A DNA stretch of 64,000 nt, from the NCBI GenBank assembly GCA_963720235.1, contig OY970389.1, positions 2,790,001 to 2,854,000 of the forward strand, written 5' to 3'. The translations under genes and the position numbers were made by a program. Each line of letters opens with the position of its first letter. Positions within the stretch are counted from its first letter, which is position 1. The notes beneath the pieces were generated by a model. It searched no databases. It worked only from the letters and a program-made list of their open reading frames with translations, and had not been told where the DNA came from. The stretch comes from JACMLC01 sp963720235. Its GTDB lineage: Bacteria; Acidobacteriota; Blastocatellia; Pyrinomonadales; Pyrinomonadaceae. Shown here piece by piece: positions 36,568 through 44,978 of this stretch.

Positions 36568-37602
36568 TTAATTAAGCACGCGAAGCGGAAGCGCGGCGGA
36601 TTGCTTTTCGTCCATCACGACCTCTTGAGCAGCCGTTTGCCAGTTGCGGCGCGTGGCCGCAGATGAAGAGTGCGGGACTTCTATGATGTCGTAAGCCTTG
36701 AGCGGAATGTCCGGCTGCTGCTGTTTCCTGATAGCATTGTAGTCTGCTTTGATAACCTCCGTCTCCGCAAGATTCTGTTTGCGGCGATAGATGCGTATGT
36801 CGCCGCCGCGCGCGCTGCCCGTCAGACCGCCCGCCATCGTAATCGCACGCGCGAGTGTCAGTTGGTCGCGGAAGTTGATGCTCTGCGGCGAGACGACGCC
36901 GCCGGAGACATAGACAGGCTCTGCGACCATCACGGTCACGATGTCGCCTGAGCGTACAAGCGGATTGGCCTCCTCTTTCCCGGCCATGAGGTCAAGAATC
37001 CTGACGACTTTGAGCGGGCTCTTCTCTGTCTCTGCTGTCTGCTCGGCAGACGCGCCTTCCTGCGTGCACATGAAAGGCTCCGTGCTAAAGATTTGTATAT
37101 CGCCGCTCGCGCGGTCTGTCACACCGCCTGAGACAAAGAGCAATTCATTGAGCCGCACATCACGTTGGAGTTGAAAACGCTGCGATGTGCGTATGGCTCC
37201 GAGCAGGATGACAGGTCTGGTCGAACGCTCTATGACGCGGACTGTGATTTCAGGATTTTTGACGAGCTTGGTGTAAGCCTCTTTTATCTCCTGCGCCAAA
37301 TCTTCTTCTGTGCGGCAGAGCGCGCGGATAGGTTTTTCAAGATAAGGGAGCGCGGGGATTTCGCCGTTGCTGTTGACCTGCCCGCGCCAGTTGAGTTCAG
37401 GTCTGCGCGCGACAATTACATCCAGCGTGTCGCCCGTGCCGATGAGATAGCGTTTGATGTCCGTCTCCGTTTTGACTTCGGGCGCAGGCGCAGAAGCTTG
37501 CGCCGTCTCTGTCGCAGCAATTTTGGATTCCTGCGCGACGGCGGGCAAGCTCTGGCCCATTGCAATGAGCAGACAAAAGAGTAGTGCGAGTTTCAGAGAC
37601 AT
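36568..37602 (-). CDS. outer-membrane polysaccharide export protein with SLBB domains
   Basis: Secreted periplasmic/outer-membrane component of a capsule or exopolysaccharide secretion system (Wza/GumB-like). From the ATG at 37602 a signal peptide spans about residues 1-22. A Poly_export domain follows ('YLIGTGDTLDVIVARRPELNWRGQVNSNGEIPALPYL'), then two SLBB-type domains (about residues 130-200, 'TRPVILLGAIRTSQRFQLQRDVRLNELLFVSGG', and about 230-310, 'EPVYVSGGVVSPQSINFRDQLTLARAITMAGGL'). A longer frame to 37839 overlaps the neighbouring zinc-ribbon gene and was not used. Confidence 0.87.
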   Translation of the reverse strand: MSLKLALLFCLLIAMGQSLPAVAQESKIAATETAQASAPAPEVKTETDIKRYLIGTGDTLDVIVARRPELNWRGQVNSNGEIPALPYLEKPIRALCRTEEDLAQEIKEAYTKLVKNPEITVRVIERSTRPVILLGAIRTSQRFQLQRDVRLNELLFVSGGVTDRASGDIQIFSTEPFMCTQEGASAEQTAETEKSPLKVVRILDLMAGKEEANPLVRSGDIVTVMVAEPVYVSGGVVSPQSINFRDQLTLARAITMAGGLTGSARGGDIRIYRRKQNLAETEVIKADYNAIRKQQQPDIPLKAYDIIEVPHSSSAATRRNWQTAAQEVVMDEKQSAALPLRVLN

Positions 37603-37715
37603 GCTGGCTTTAGAGCGCGGCGTTCCGTGCCTTGATGCGCCGCAATCTGCTTTCATTAAAAGGGAGACAAAGGACAAACGGATGAGAGCAAAGCTAAATT
37701 TCATTAGTCCGGTTG

Positions 37716-37949
37716 TCAAGGGTTTGAGCCGGAGGTTTTCGAGCTTGTGCGCGAGTCCGTGCTGCGTTTGTGCGAGTTGCTCTTTCTGCGTGTCGAGACA
37801 GTGCCGGGAACTGCGAGACCTCTGAAGAGCAGATTGCAATCATCGCAAAGCAGTTCGTAAATTCCAATCATGCGCAGGAAGAGAGGGGTTTTCTGATAAC
37901 CGCGCCGGACACGTTTGCTTTTGCATTTGGGGCAACGCTGGCTAATCAC
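37716..37949 (-). CDS. small zinc-ribbon protein
   Basis: 77 residues, with a CPKC near residue 6 and CDDC near residue 35 ('QRCPKCKSKRVRRGYQK', 'ELLCDDCNLLFRG'), followed by a basic Ser/Thr-rich tail. It is coupled to the preceding 346-residue gene by an ATGA-type overlap (37946-37949). Probably a nucleic-acid-binding adaptor. Confidence 0.7.
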   Translation of the reverse strand: MISQRCPKCKSKRVRRGYQKTPLFLRMIGIYELLCDDCNLLFRGLAVPGTVSTRRKSNSHKRSTDSRTSSKTSGSNP

Positions 37950-38986
37950 TGTCTCTGCTCTCCACTTGTTCCGCTTTCTTCCGCATCTGTAGCATCCTCT
38001 TCATCAGCCGTCCGGCGAACTTTGAGACGCGCGCGCAGCATGTTTATCTCGCGCGTGACGCGCTCTGCCATTTCGTGACGCAGCGATTCGCCCATGCTCT
38101 CGCGCGAGAGATAAAAGAGCGCGTCACGATAGCGGTCTATCGCGCGGCGGTACTGTCCTTTGAAGGCTGCGCGCTCGGCCAACTCGACCCAGTGCGCGAC
38201 CTTCACGGAGGCTATGTACTCGCGTATCGCCGAAGCGGATTCATGCAGTTCCGCTTCATCCGGGTAAATGTTGAGCGCGGAATCTATCACATCCAGAGCG
38301 CGCAAAGCCATCTCGATTTTATCCGAGATTGTAACGCGCCTCTGCGCCTCAAAAGTCAAAGCGCGCGAAGAGCCGGAAGCCCAAGTCAACAAGTGATGCT
38401 TCTGTAGAGCGCGCACGCGATCCTGTCCCGCGCGCAGGGCCGCGAGGCTCTGCGCATTAATTCCACTGTGGCGCACTGCACGCTCCATGTTCGCCAAGTA
38501 TTCCTTGCACGAGTGATATGTCTCTAGGTGCAGATTCGGCAACGCGCCCGCCGCGTCCGCTTCGGCAGACTGTTTTTGAAGCTGGCGCAAAGCTGCCGCC
38601 TGCGCGCTCATAGAGCGACTTCCATTGCTGCTACTGTTGCCGCTGTGTTGACGGCGAATGGTGCGCTCATCGCTCGAAGGAAAACCGCGCCGGTTCTGTT
38701 CGAGAATATAGCGCGTCCACGCTCTGCGCATGATGACTTCGCGCGCCGCCAGCGCGACCAGCATGACGACACTCGCGGCCAGTCCGGCAGGAACCCACGG
38801 AGCTTCATCGCCGCTCGCGTGCAGCATCCACCAGAGCGTAAAAAAGAGCACAGCCGCCGTCGCGCCCGCCGTCGCCATATAGCCATAAGTTGACGGAATC
38901 CTCTGTCGCGGAGCATGGCCGTCCGAGCCGCGCGAACTTGCGCGACCACTTCCGGCGAAAGCTTGCCTGTTCGGGTCTGTCGGCAA
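37946..38986 (-). CDS. hypothetical membrane protein with helical C-terminal domain
   Basis: 346 residues. Two membrane helices (about residues 34-56 and 62-84), then a polar region with an Arg/Ser-rich linker and a helical domain of TPR-like character around residues 225-310 ('HWVELAERAAFKGQYRRAIDRYRDALFYLS'). The last 25 residues are acidic. Forms a three-gene minus-strand unit with the zinc-ribbon and polysaccharide-export genes. Confidence 0.65.
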   Translation of the reverse strand: MPTDPNRQAFAGSGRASSRGSDGHAPRQRIPSTYGYMATAGATAAVLFFTLWWMLHASGDEAPWVPAGLAASVVMLVALAAREVIMRRAWTRYILEQNRRGFPSSDERTIRRQHSGNSSSNGSRSMSAQAAALRQLQKQSAEADAAGALPNLHLETYHSCKEYLANMERAVRHSGINAQSLAALRAGQDRVRALQKHHLLTWASGSSRALTFEAQRRVTISDKIEMALRALDVIDSALNIYPDEAELHESASAIREYIASVKVAHWVELAERAAFKGQYRRAIDRYRDALFYLSRESMGESLRHEMAERVTREINMLRARLKVRRTADEEDATDAEESGTSGEQRQ

Positions 38987-39067
38987 AAACTTATCCCCTC
39001 CGTCTTGGCAGATACTTTATAGTCAACATTTCAGCTTTATCTGTCAATCAGATATGAATAACTACGA

Positions 39068-39181
39068 CGAAAGAATCTCCCGCAAAGACGCAAAGGCGCA
39101 AAGAAGAGATGCGAAGAAAGCTTTCAATACAAAGAGCCATTCAACTCCTTGCGAGCTTTCTTTGCGCCTTTGCGGGAAACT
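39068..39181. repeat. CGCAAAG-family hairpin with conserved core
   Basis: Left arm 'CCCGCAAAGACGCAAAGGCGC' region (39078-39103), core 'AAGAAAGCTTTCAATACAAAG...CCATTCAACTCC' (39113-39150), right arm TTTGCGCCTTTGCGGGAAA (39159-39178). The core matches that of the element at 1189-1289, same orientation. Confidence 0.8.
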
Positions 39182-39197
39182 GTCTTTTCATTGAAAC

Positions 39198-39608
39198 TTA
39201 CGCAGACGCATTCGCGCTCTGGCGATTGAGCAAGAGCAGCGCGCCGCCGAAGAACCCGCAGCCTAAGGTGTCAAACACAGTCCACCACAAAGGCAATCCT
39301 GCCGTGTAATCTATGATAAAGAAGACCGGCGCGGCGAGCAGAAACGAGATGCCGTTGAGGATAATGAGCGGGCGAAAGCGTTCTACGTTTGAGGCCAGAA
39401 CCCACAAAGAGATGCCATGCATCCCGTATACGTAAGACGCCTGCCGAATCATAAACATGATGATTGGGCCAGACGGCATCTCTCCCAAACCCAGCCATGC
39501 GTGGGAAACTTCCATCCACGAGCGCGGCATCACGACAGAAATAAAAGCGAGTATCTCAGTCGCGCCTGCAAGGCGCAGCAGCCATGCCTGTAAGAGTTTG
39601 TCGTTCAT
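39198..39608 (-). CDS. hypothetical four-helix membrane protein
   Basis: 136 residues with about four hydrophobic segments (residues 10-30, 48-68, 80-98, 108-128). No family recognised. Stands alone, convergent with nothing close and 123 bp from the divergent SDR gene. The short polar ends suggest an integral inner-membrane protein. Confidence 0.6.
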   Translation of the reverse strand: MNDKLLQAWLLRLAGATEILAFISVVMPRSWMEVSHAWLGLGEMPSGPIIMFMIRQASYVYGMHGISLWVLASNVERFRPLIILNGISFLLAAPVFFIIDYTAGLPLWWTVFDTLGCGFFGGALLLLNRQSANASA

Positions 39609-39730
39609 AACGAAAAGATTTTATGTTGAACTCGCGGCTTTAACCAGAGATTTTTCAGTAGCAATAACTTCTCTTCTGTCTTATTTTCAAATGCCCTGCT
39701 AGAAATTATTACTAACACGATGGAGAAAAC

Positions 39731-40504
39731 ATGCAGATAGATTTGGAAGGCAAGGTCGCTATCGTCACGGGCGCGACTTCCGGCATCGGGCGCGCGACGG
39801 CCAATGTGTTTGCAGAAGCGGGCGCGGCTGTGGTCGCCGTCGGGCGCAATGAGAGCGCGCTCGCCGAGTTGTCGGCAGAGATGCGTGCAAACGGCAAAGA
39901 AGTTTTGATTGTGCGCGCGGATGTGACAGATGGCGCGGATGCTTTAAGGATTATCGAAGAGACGATTGAGAGATACGGTGCGATAGATGTGCTGGTCAAC
40001 GCGGCTGGCTTTCTCTCGAACGGGACGATTGAAGACACTGCGCTTGAGGCCTGGGATGCGATGATGGATGTCAACCTGCGCGCAGTCTTTCAACTCATGC
40101 AAAGGGCTGTGCCGCATCTGGAAAAGACGCGCGGCAATATCGTCAACGTCTCAAGCGTCACGGGCCTGCGCCCTTTTCCCGGCGTGCTTGCTTACTGTGT
40201 CTCAAAAGCAGGGCTTGACCAACTCACTCGCTGCGCCGCGCTTGAGCTTGCTCCGAAGGGCGTCAGGGTCAACGCCGTCAACCCCGGAGTCGTTGTGACA
40301 GAGATACACAAACGCGGCGGGATGAGCGATGAAAATTATGCTGCGTTTTTGGAAAGGTCGAAGACAACGCATCCTCTGGGCCGCGTCGGGATGGCAAGCG
40401 AAGTGGCCGAGTTGATTCTCTTTCTGGCTTCAGAGCACGCCGCTTGGATTACCGGCGCGACCTATTCGATTGACGGCGGGCGCGCCAACACCTGCGCGCG
40501 TTAA
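39731..40504 (+). CDS. short-chain dehydrogenase/reductase
   Basis: NAD(P)-dependent oxidoreductase, 257 residues, classical SDR. The Rossmann glycine motif 'TGATSGIGRA' (about residue 13), 'VNAAGFL' (about 89), catalytic serine in 'NVSSVTGLRPFPGVLA' and YxxxK in 'YCVSK' (about 157-161) are all present. A C-terminal 'SEVAELILFLASEHAAWITGATYSIDGGR' fits the 3-oxoacyl-reductase / glucose-dehydrogenase-like branch. Substrate unknown. Confidence 0.9.
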   Translation: MQIDLEGKVAIVTGATSGIGRATANVFAEAGAAVVAVGRNESALAELSAEMRANGKEVLIVRADVTDGADALRIIEETIERYGAIDVLVNAAGFLSNGTIEDTALEAWDAMMDVNLRAVFQLMQRAVPHLEKTRGNIVNVSSVTGLRPFPGVLAYCVSKAGLDQLTRCAALELAPKGVRVNAVNPGVVVTEIHKRGGMSDENYAAFLERSKTTHPLGRVGMASEVAELILFLASEHAAWITGATYSIDGGRANTCAR

Positions 40505-40712
40505 AATATTGCTAGAAGTCCTGATACAAATATGGCTATACTTGGGCCGCCAAGTGTTAATGCCCGATAAGTTTTCCGGCAGCATCTAGTGTGAACGTGC
40601 CGGTTTGTTGTCTCGCCACTCATAGATTCATTCATCGAGGTCAAGGGTTTTCAGACTCAAAGCGCTCGGCCAGAGCTTGTCGGGAGAGTGCAGCAGGAGG
40701 AGCTTAACTTGC

Positions 40713-40800
40713 ATGGATTCCAGATGTAGCCGGTGCGGCACGATAGTCCTTGAAGGACGTTTCGATTGTCCGACATGCGGCGCGCCTATGGTGAATGCGA
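40713..40800 (+). other. out-of-frame zinc-ribbon start belonging to the PrsW gene
   Basis: From the ATG at 40713, with AGGAGGAG about 11-14 bp upstream, the frame reads 'MDSRCSRCGTIVLEGRFDCPTCGAPM', a zinc ribbon with two CxxC pairs. It is one frame away from the PrsW coding frame and degenerates into poly-Arg where the GGC/CGG run (about 40801-40818) begins. The PrsW frame carries the equivalent poly-Gly ('AGGGGGGPQ') at the same place. A one-base indel near 40790-40815 would join the two. Confidence 0.7.
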
Positions 40801-41994
40801 GCCGGCGGCGGCGGCGGTGGGCCACAGGTCGCGCCGACGATGATGTTTTCGCAGGCCGCGCCGACTGTGCTTATCAGGCCATCGAAAAACAAAGTCAGCG
40901 CGATGAAAGTGATGCTCGGCATCTTTGCGGGCCTCGTCGCGTTGCTGTTGGGATTAATTGTGCTCTATCTGATTGGCGCGACGACCGGCCCTGTTGCCCT
41001 GATGGCCGGACTCATCTTTGCCACGCTGCCCGTGCCTATCTATATTTCGCTTATCCTCTGGCTCGACCGCTTTGAATCAGAACCTTTGTGGCTGCTCTCT
41101 CTGGTCTTCTTCTGGGGCGCGACCGTCGCAGTCTTTATAGCCTTTGTCATCAACACTGCCGGAGCGGTCGCAGTCTATCAGGCGACCGGCGACGAGCAGA
41201 CAGCAGAGTTATATGGCGCGGTTATCTCCGCTCCGCTCTTTGAAGAACTGGCGAAGGGCTTAGTGCTCTTTATCGTCTTCTTCTGGAAGAAGGACGAGTT
41301 TGACGGCATCCTCGACGGCATCGTTTATGCTTCGATGGTCGGGCTCGGCTTCGCCATGACTGAGAACATACAATATTACGGCGTGGCCGCTTTGAAGGGC
41401 GGGCTTGAGGGAAGCACCCAACTCTTTATCCTGCGCGGCGCGATAGCTCCCTTCTCGCATCCGCTCTTTACGAGCATGACCGGCATAGGGCTCGGCTGGG
41501 CCAGACAATCACACAACAAGGGCATCAAATTCCTGATGCCGCTCATCGGCCTGGGCCTCGCAATGTTCCTGCACGCTTTATGGAATCTGACGGCTTCGAT
41601 TCACGGCGGGCTCTGGATTCTCACTTATATCTTCATCATGATTCCGGTCTTTATCACGGCTCTGATTGTCGTCATCTTTGCACTGCGCCGCGAAGGAAGG
41701 ATTGTGCGTGAGCATTTGTTGCCGGAATTTCATCGAGGTTTTTTGACGCACGACGACTATAATTGTCTGGGCAGCGTGGGCGGGCGCATGGGAGCATCCT
41801 TTCGCGCCTTGAGGCACGGCGGCTTCGGCGTGTGGCGCGTGCGCATGCAGTATAACCAGATGGCGAGCGAGCTTGCCTTTCATCGCAACCGCGTCGCGCG
41901 CGGGCTGCACGCGGACGAGCAGGAAGCACGCGAGCGCGAGGCTGCTTACTTACAACTCTTGCAGGAATTGCGCAGCCGTCTAGGCTCACACTGA
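40795..41994 (+). CDS. PrsW-family intramembrane metalloprotease
   Basis: 399 residues with about eight membrane helices. The PrsW signatures are visible: 'SAPLFEELAKGLVLFIVFFW' (EExxK) near residue 147, 'GLGFAMTENIQYYG' (about 185), 'SHPLFTSMTGIGLGWA' (about 222) and 'MFLHALWN' (about 262). Members cleave anti-sigma factors or other membrane substrates. The start at 40795 has no Shine-Dalgarno; the true start is probably 40713, in the adjacent frame, which would add a zinc ribbon. The C-terminal ~100 residues are cytosolic and basic/acidic. Confidence 0.85.
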   Translation: MRAGGGGGGPQVAPTMMFSQAAPTVLIRPSKNKVSAMKVMLGIFAGLVALLLGLIVLYLIGATTGPVALMAGLIFATLPVPIYISLILWLDRFESEPLWLLSLVFFWGATVAVFIAFVINTAGAVAVYQATGDEQTAELYGAVISAPLFEELAKGLVLFIVFFWKKDEFDGILDGIVYASMVGLGFAMTENIQYYGVAALKGGLEGSTQLFILRGAIAPFSHPLFTSMTGIGLGWARQSHNKGIKFLMPLIGLGLAMFLHALWNLTASIHGGLWILTYIFIMIPVFITALIVVIFALRREGRIVREHLLPEFHRGFLTHDDYNCLGSVGGRMGASFRALRHGGFGVWRVRMQYNQMASELAFHRNRVARGLHADEQEAREREAAYLQLLQELRSRLGSH

Positions 41995-42086
41995 CCGAAA
42001 ACTCTGTGCGCCCGCTTGGCGAAAATAGCTTATACTGAGGGCCGTCCTCGCTTTTTGGCAGGGTAGAGCATCAACCGAACCGACAC

Positions 42087-42863
42087 GTGAAAATCCAACT
42101 TCTACCGAGCACGTTTGACAGCGCAGGCCGGGCCACACCGGAGCAGCGTTTGACGTGTTTCCTGATTGACGACCGCGTCACGGTTGACGCCGGAAGCATC
42201 GCACTCGCGCTCAATGACGAGCAGCGCGAGAGCGTGCGCGATGTCATTGTCACGCACCCGCACATGGATCACATCGCGAGCCTGCCGATTTTTATAGACG
42301 ACCTCTTCGGCGTGCTCACGGAACCCGTCCGCGTGCATGCCACGCAAGAGGTCATCGAACTTCTTGAGCGAGATGTTTTTAACTGGACTGTCTATCCGCG
42401 TTTCTCAGAATTGAAAAACCAGCACGGCCCCGTCATGCAATACGTCCCTTTCAATCATGGCGAAGAGTTCAAGGTCGCGCATCTGAAAGTAACAGCCGTC
42501 CCTGTCAATCACATCGTCCCGACAGTCGGCCTGATTGTCTCGGACGGAGAGAAGACAGCAGCCTTCAGTTCAGACACCTACGAGACGGAAGAGTTCTGGC
42601 ATCTGGTCAACGGCACGCCGCATGTTGACGCATTATTGATTGAAGCATCCTTCCCGAATTCGATGGCTCAACTCGCGGAAGTCTCGCGCCACTTCACTCC
42701 GGCGACGATGGCAAAGGAACTCGGCAAGCTCAATCACAATGGCTTAGATATTCTGACAGTCCATCTCAAGCCAGCTTATCGTGAAGAGTTAGTTCAAGAG
42801 CTTAACGACCTGAACATCCCCAACCTGCGCGTCATGGAGCCGGGCCGCACTTATGAATGGTAA
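42087..42863 (+). CDS. MBL-fold metallo-hydrolase, cAMP phosphodiesterase class II-like
   Basis: 258 residues; GTG start at 42087. 'VTHPHMDHIASLP' near residue 55 is the HxHxDH zinc motif of the metallo-beta-lactamase fold. Further metal ligands are likely in 'VPVNHIVPTVGLIVSDG' (about 140) and 'AFSSDTYETEEF' (about 160). The overall pattern resembles class-II cyclic-nucleotide phosphodiesterases (PDE1-like) more than ribonuclease Z, but the true substrate is open. Confidence 0.8.
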   Translation: MKIQLLPSTFDSAGRATPEQRLTCFLIDDRVTVDAGSIALALNDEQRESVRDVIVTHPHMDHIASLPIFIDDLFGVLTEPVRVHATQEVIELLERDVFNWTVYPRFSELKNQHGPVMQYVPFNHGEEFKVAHLKVTAVPVNHIVPTVGLIVSDGEKTAAFSSDTYETEEFWHLVNGTPHVDALLIEASFPNSMAQLAEVSRHFTPATMAKELGKLNHNGLDILTVHLKPAYREELVQELNDLNIPNLRVMEPGRTYEW

Positions 42864-42902
42864 ATAAAAAAGATGTTTGAAAGGCATGCCCTTCAAACAT
42901 CT
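42864..42902 (-). terminator. terminator for the minus-strand TPR gene
   Basis: AGATGTTTGAA (42871-42881) and its complement (42892-42902) form an 11-bp stem with the GGCATGCC mini-palindrome in the loop. On the minus strand it is followed by CTTTTTTATTT, so it works as an intrinsic terminator for the gene at 42935-43279. Confidence 0.75.
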
Positions 42903-42934
42903 CTCTCGCTGCTTCCGCTCTTTTTGCAGCAAAG

Positions 42935-43279
42935 CTAAGCTTCGCAGAATCCGCTCTCAGACTTATCTCCGATTCCTTGCAGCAAGCCTTCCATGTGCTG
43001 GCGAGCTTTCCATGCGCCCATCCGATTGGCGACCTCTATCCCTTCTGTCCAAACTTCGCGCGCTTCATCCGTCTGGCCCAGATTCATCAAAGCAGTTCCG
43101 AGCATTTGATAAGCGGCGGTGTAATCTTTGTTCAGACTGACGACGCGGCGCAAGGCATCCACAGCCTCCGCCCAGCTTTCGAGCTTGACATACTCACTCG
43201 CCAAGCCATACCAGACCATCACATCATCCGGCTGCTGCTCTGCCATCGTTCGGAAAACATCAACTCTTGATTGGCTCAT
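42935..43279 (-). CDS. tetratricopeptide-repeat protein
   Basis: 114 residues, about two and a half TPR motifs ('MVWYGLASEYVKLESWAEAVDALRRVVSLN', 'TAAYQMLGTALMNLGQTDEAREVWTEGIEVA'). No signal peptide. Probably a protein-interaction module; partner unknown. Confidence 0.8.
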   Translation of the reverse strand: MSQSRVDVFRTMAEQQPDDVMVWYGLASEYVKLESWAEAVDALRRVVSLNKDYTAAYQMLGTALMNLGQTDEAREVWTEGIEVANRMGAWKARQHMEGLLQGIGDKSESGFCEA

Positions 43280-43301
43280 CTCTTAAATATCAAAGCTTTG
43301 T

Positions 43302-43607
43302 CTAACGTATGCGCTCAAACTCTTTTTCCGCGTGCTCACCTGAAAAGTCGTGCAGCAGAACGCGACCGCTCGGCAGAAGTTCCTTGACGCGATAGACTCT
43401 TTCAGAAGGATCGCGTCCGGGCATCAGTTCTGCGCGGAAGACGACCTGCATGCCGGGACGCGCCCAGACATTCACAGTTTTTCCGCTTCTCCTGTCGTCT
43501 GCTTTGCCTCTGAAATTTTTCATCTTCATCAAAACCGCTCCGGTCGCGCCGAGCCCGCCCACAGCCAGAGCCAGAATCCCTACCATCCGCCGTGTACTTT
43601 TTTTCAT
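43302..43607 (-). CDS. small membrane-anchored hypothetical protein
   Basis: 101 residues from the ATG at 43607 with GGAAAGG-type ribosome-binding sequence. One N-terminal membrane helix (about residues 8-28) and a basic soluble domain with beta-strand character. It is 22 bp upstream of the TPR gene on the same strand, so probably cotranscribed. Function not recognised. Confidence 0.6.
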   Translation of the reverse strand: MKKSTRRMVGILALAVGGLGATGAVLMKMKNFRGKADDRRSGKTVNVWARPGMQVVFRAELMPGRDPSERVYRVKELLPSGRVLLHDFSGEHAEKEFERIR

Positions 43608-43732
43608 GCCTTCCTTTCCAGAGCATGAAGAAGGCGCGCGAGTTTCCTGGCTCATGCTGATGAAAGACTCGCGCGCCGTTTGTGCGCCCCTTTAAAAGCT
43701 GACCTGTCTGGAATCCGTTGCAGACGCGCACT

Positions 43733-44008
43733 CTAGCAGAGAGGATCAAGCTTATCACTGATGGTCGGCAAACCGCTCAAGGCCCTGTCGGCGTTTATCT
43801 GCGTGTATTGCGCCCACTCTTCCGGCACTTTATCTTCCGGGAAAATTGCTTCTACAGGACACTCCGGCACGCAGGCGTCGCAATCAATGCACGTCTCCGG
43901 GTGTATGACCAGCATATCATCGTCCAGGTGAAAAGCTTCTACGGGACACACCAGCGCACAGTCCGTGTAACGACAATTAACGCATGGCTCCGCAACCACA
44001 TAGGTCAT
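43733..44008 (-). CDS. 7Fe ferredoxin (3Fe-4S/4Fe-4S)
   Basis: 91-residue electron carrier of the FdxA/Azotobacter type. N-terminal 'CVNCRYTDCALVCP' carries the spacing of a 3Fe-4S-binding set (the family usually uses C, C at +8 and a distal one), followed by 'CIDCDACVPECP' for a 4Fe-4S cluster. The typical 'YTDC' and 'PEEWAQYTQINADRALSGLPTIS' segments fit. No obvious redox partner is adjacent. Confidence 0.93.
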   Translation of the reverse strand: MTYVVAEPCVNCRYTDCALVCPVEAFHLDDDMLVIHPETCIDCDACVPECPVEAIFPEDKVPEEWAQYTQINADRALSGLPTISDKLDPLC

Positions 44009-44100
44009 CTCTTAACTAACCTCCTCCGCCTTTAAGTGATGTCTTGAGTAACGCGCCTATATTAAACATGAATCCGCAAGATTTGAAAGCTAAAACTTGA

Positions 44101-44237
44101 AGAGCAAGGCGGAATGATGAAGGCGGAATGATGAAGGCGGAATGATGAAGGATGAAAGGCATGCTCTTTAATCTTGAAGCATTCAATTTCAAGTAGCACT
44201 CCTTTCATCCTTCCGCCTTCCGCCTTCATCCTTGCTT
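44101..44237. repeat. GGATGAA-family element, full copy with conserved core
   Basis: Left arm of GGCGGAATGATGAA units (44109-44155), core 44156-44203 ('GGCATGCTCTTTAA', 'CTTGAAGCATTCAA', 'AAGTAGCAC'), right arm of TCCGCCT/TCATCCT units (44204-44236). The core matches those at 15991-16097 (same orientation) and, reversed, at 1-31. The right edge supplies the stop of the DinB gene. Confidence 0.88.
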
Positions 44238-44753
44238 TTCATGCCATGCCGGAAGAGGCACGCCTGTCGAGAAATCGTAAAAGCGCAGGTCGCTTTCGGT
44301 CAGCATCTTTGTGATGAGGATAATCTGTCCCGTGTGCATTGAGAAATGTTCGACGGCATGGAAGATGGCTTCGAGCAGAGAGACTTCGTGGCCCTGAATC
44401 TGTCGCCGCTCAAGCAGTCGTGCCGTCTCAAGCTCATTCAGCACAGCATCCGCTTCATCAATCGTCTCTCTTAATCTGCCGAGAAGTTCCGCGCGCGATG
44501 CTCCTTCGCGTGCTGCAAACTCCTTCTGCCGCTCGCGCTTGTCAGGCAAACTGCCGACTCCGCACACAATCCACTGCCGCGCATTTCCTGAGAGATGCAA
44601 GAGCAGGTTGCCGATGCTGTTTGAGTCCTTGTGCGCGCGCCACCAGACCTGCTCGTCGCTCAATTTTTCGAGGCAGCGTTCTATCTTCGGAAAATAGTCC
44701 GTCAACAAAAGTTTTCGCGCCTGTGTGATAAAAGCTTGTCCGGTGTCTGTCAT
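44226..44753 (-). CDS. DinB-family protein
   Basis: 175 residues, four-helix DinB-like bundle. The candidate metal histidines lie in 'LLLHLSGNARQWI' and 'HAVEHFSMHTGQIILITK'. The end 'HEKQG-stop' is encoded by the edge of the GGATGAA repeat. Paralogue of the protein at 21461-21967. Function unknown. Confidence 0.82.
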   Translation of the reverse strand: MTDTGQAFITQARKLLLTDYFPKIERCLEKLSDEQVWWRAHKDSNSIGNLLLHLSGNARQWIVCGVGSLPDKRERQKEFAAREGASRAELLGRLRETIDEADAVLNELETARLLERRQIQGHEVSLLEAIFHAVEHFSMHTGQIILITKMLTESDLRFYDFSTGVPLPAWHEKQG

Positions 44754-44807
44754 GTTGCTTTCTACAAAGGCAGGGCTTCGGTCTGGTTTGTCTTGCGCGC
44801 GTTTGTC

Positions 44808-44978
44808 TTAATCTTCAGAGACTTCTTCGCGCCGCTTATGCTTGGCTTTGCGCTGCGAAGGATGCGCCTTCTCTTCCGGCTTGGCCTGACCGAGCGGGTG
44901 GCCCGGAGGCGCAAGCGGCTTGCGTATCGTATTAAAGATTTGCCGCTCCTCTTTCTTCGCGCGTTTGTTGTTCTTCAT
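44808..44978 (-). CDS. short basic protein, 56 residues
   Basis: A small gene: start at 44978 is preceded by AAGGAG about 10 bp upstream; the reading frame is 57 codons. The sequence begins 'MKNNKRAKKEERQIFN' and continues with Pro-, Lys- and Arg-rich segments ('RKPLAPPGHPLGQAKPEEK'). It looks like a basic nucleic-acid-associated or ribosome-associated small protein. No family assigned. Confidence 0.65.
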   Translation of the reverse strand: MKNNKRAKKEERQIFNTIRKPLAPPGHPLGQAKPEEKAHPSQRKAKHKRREEVSED

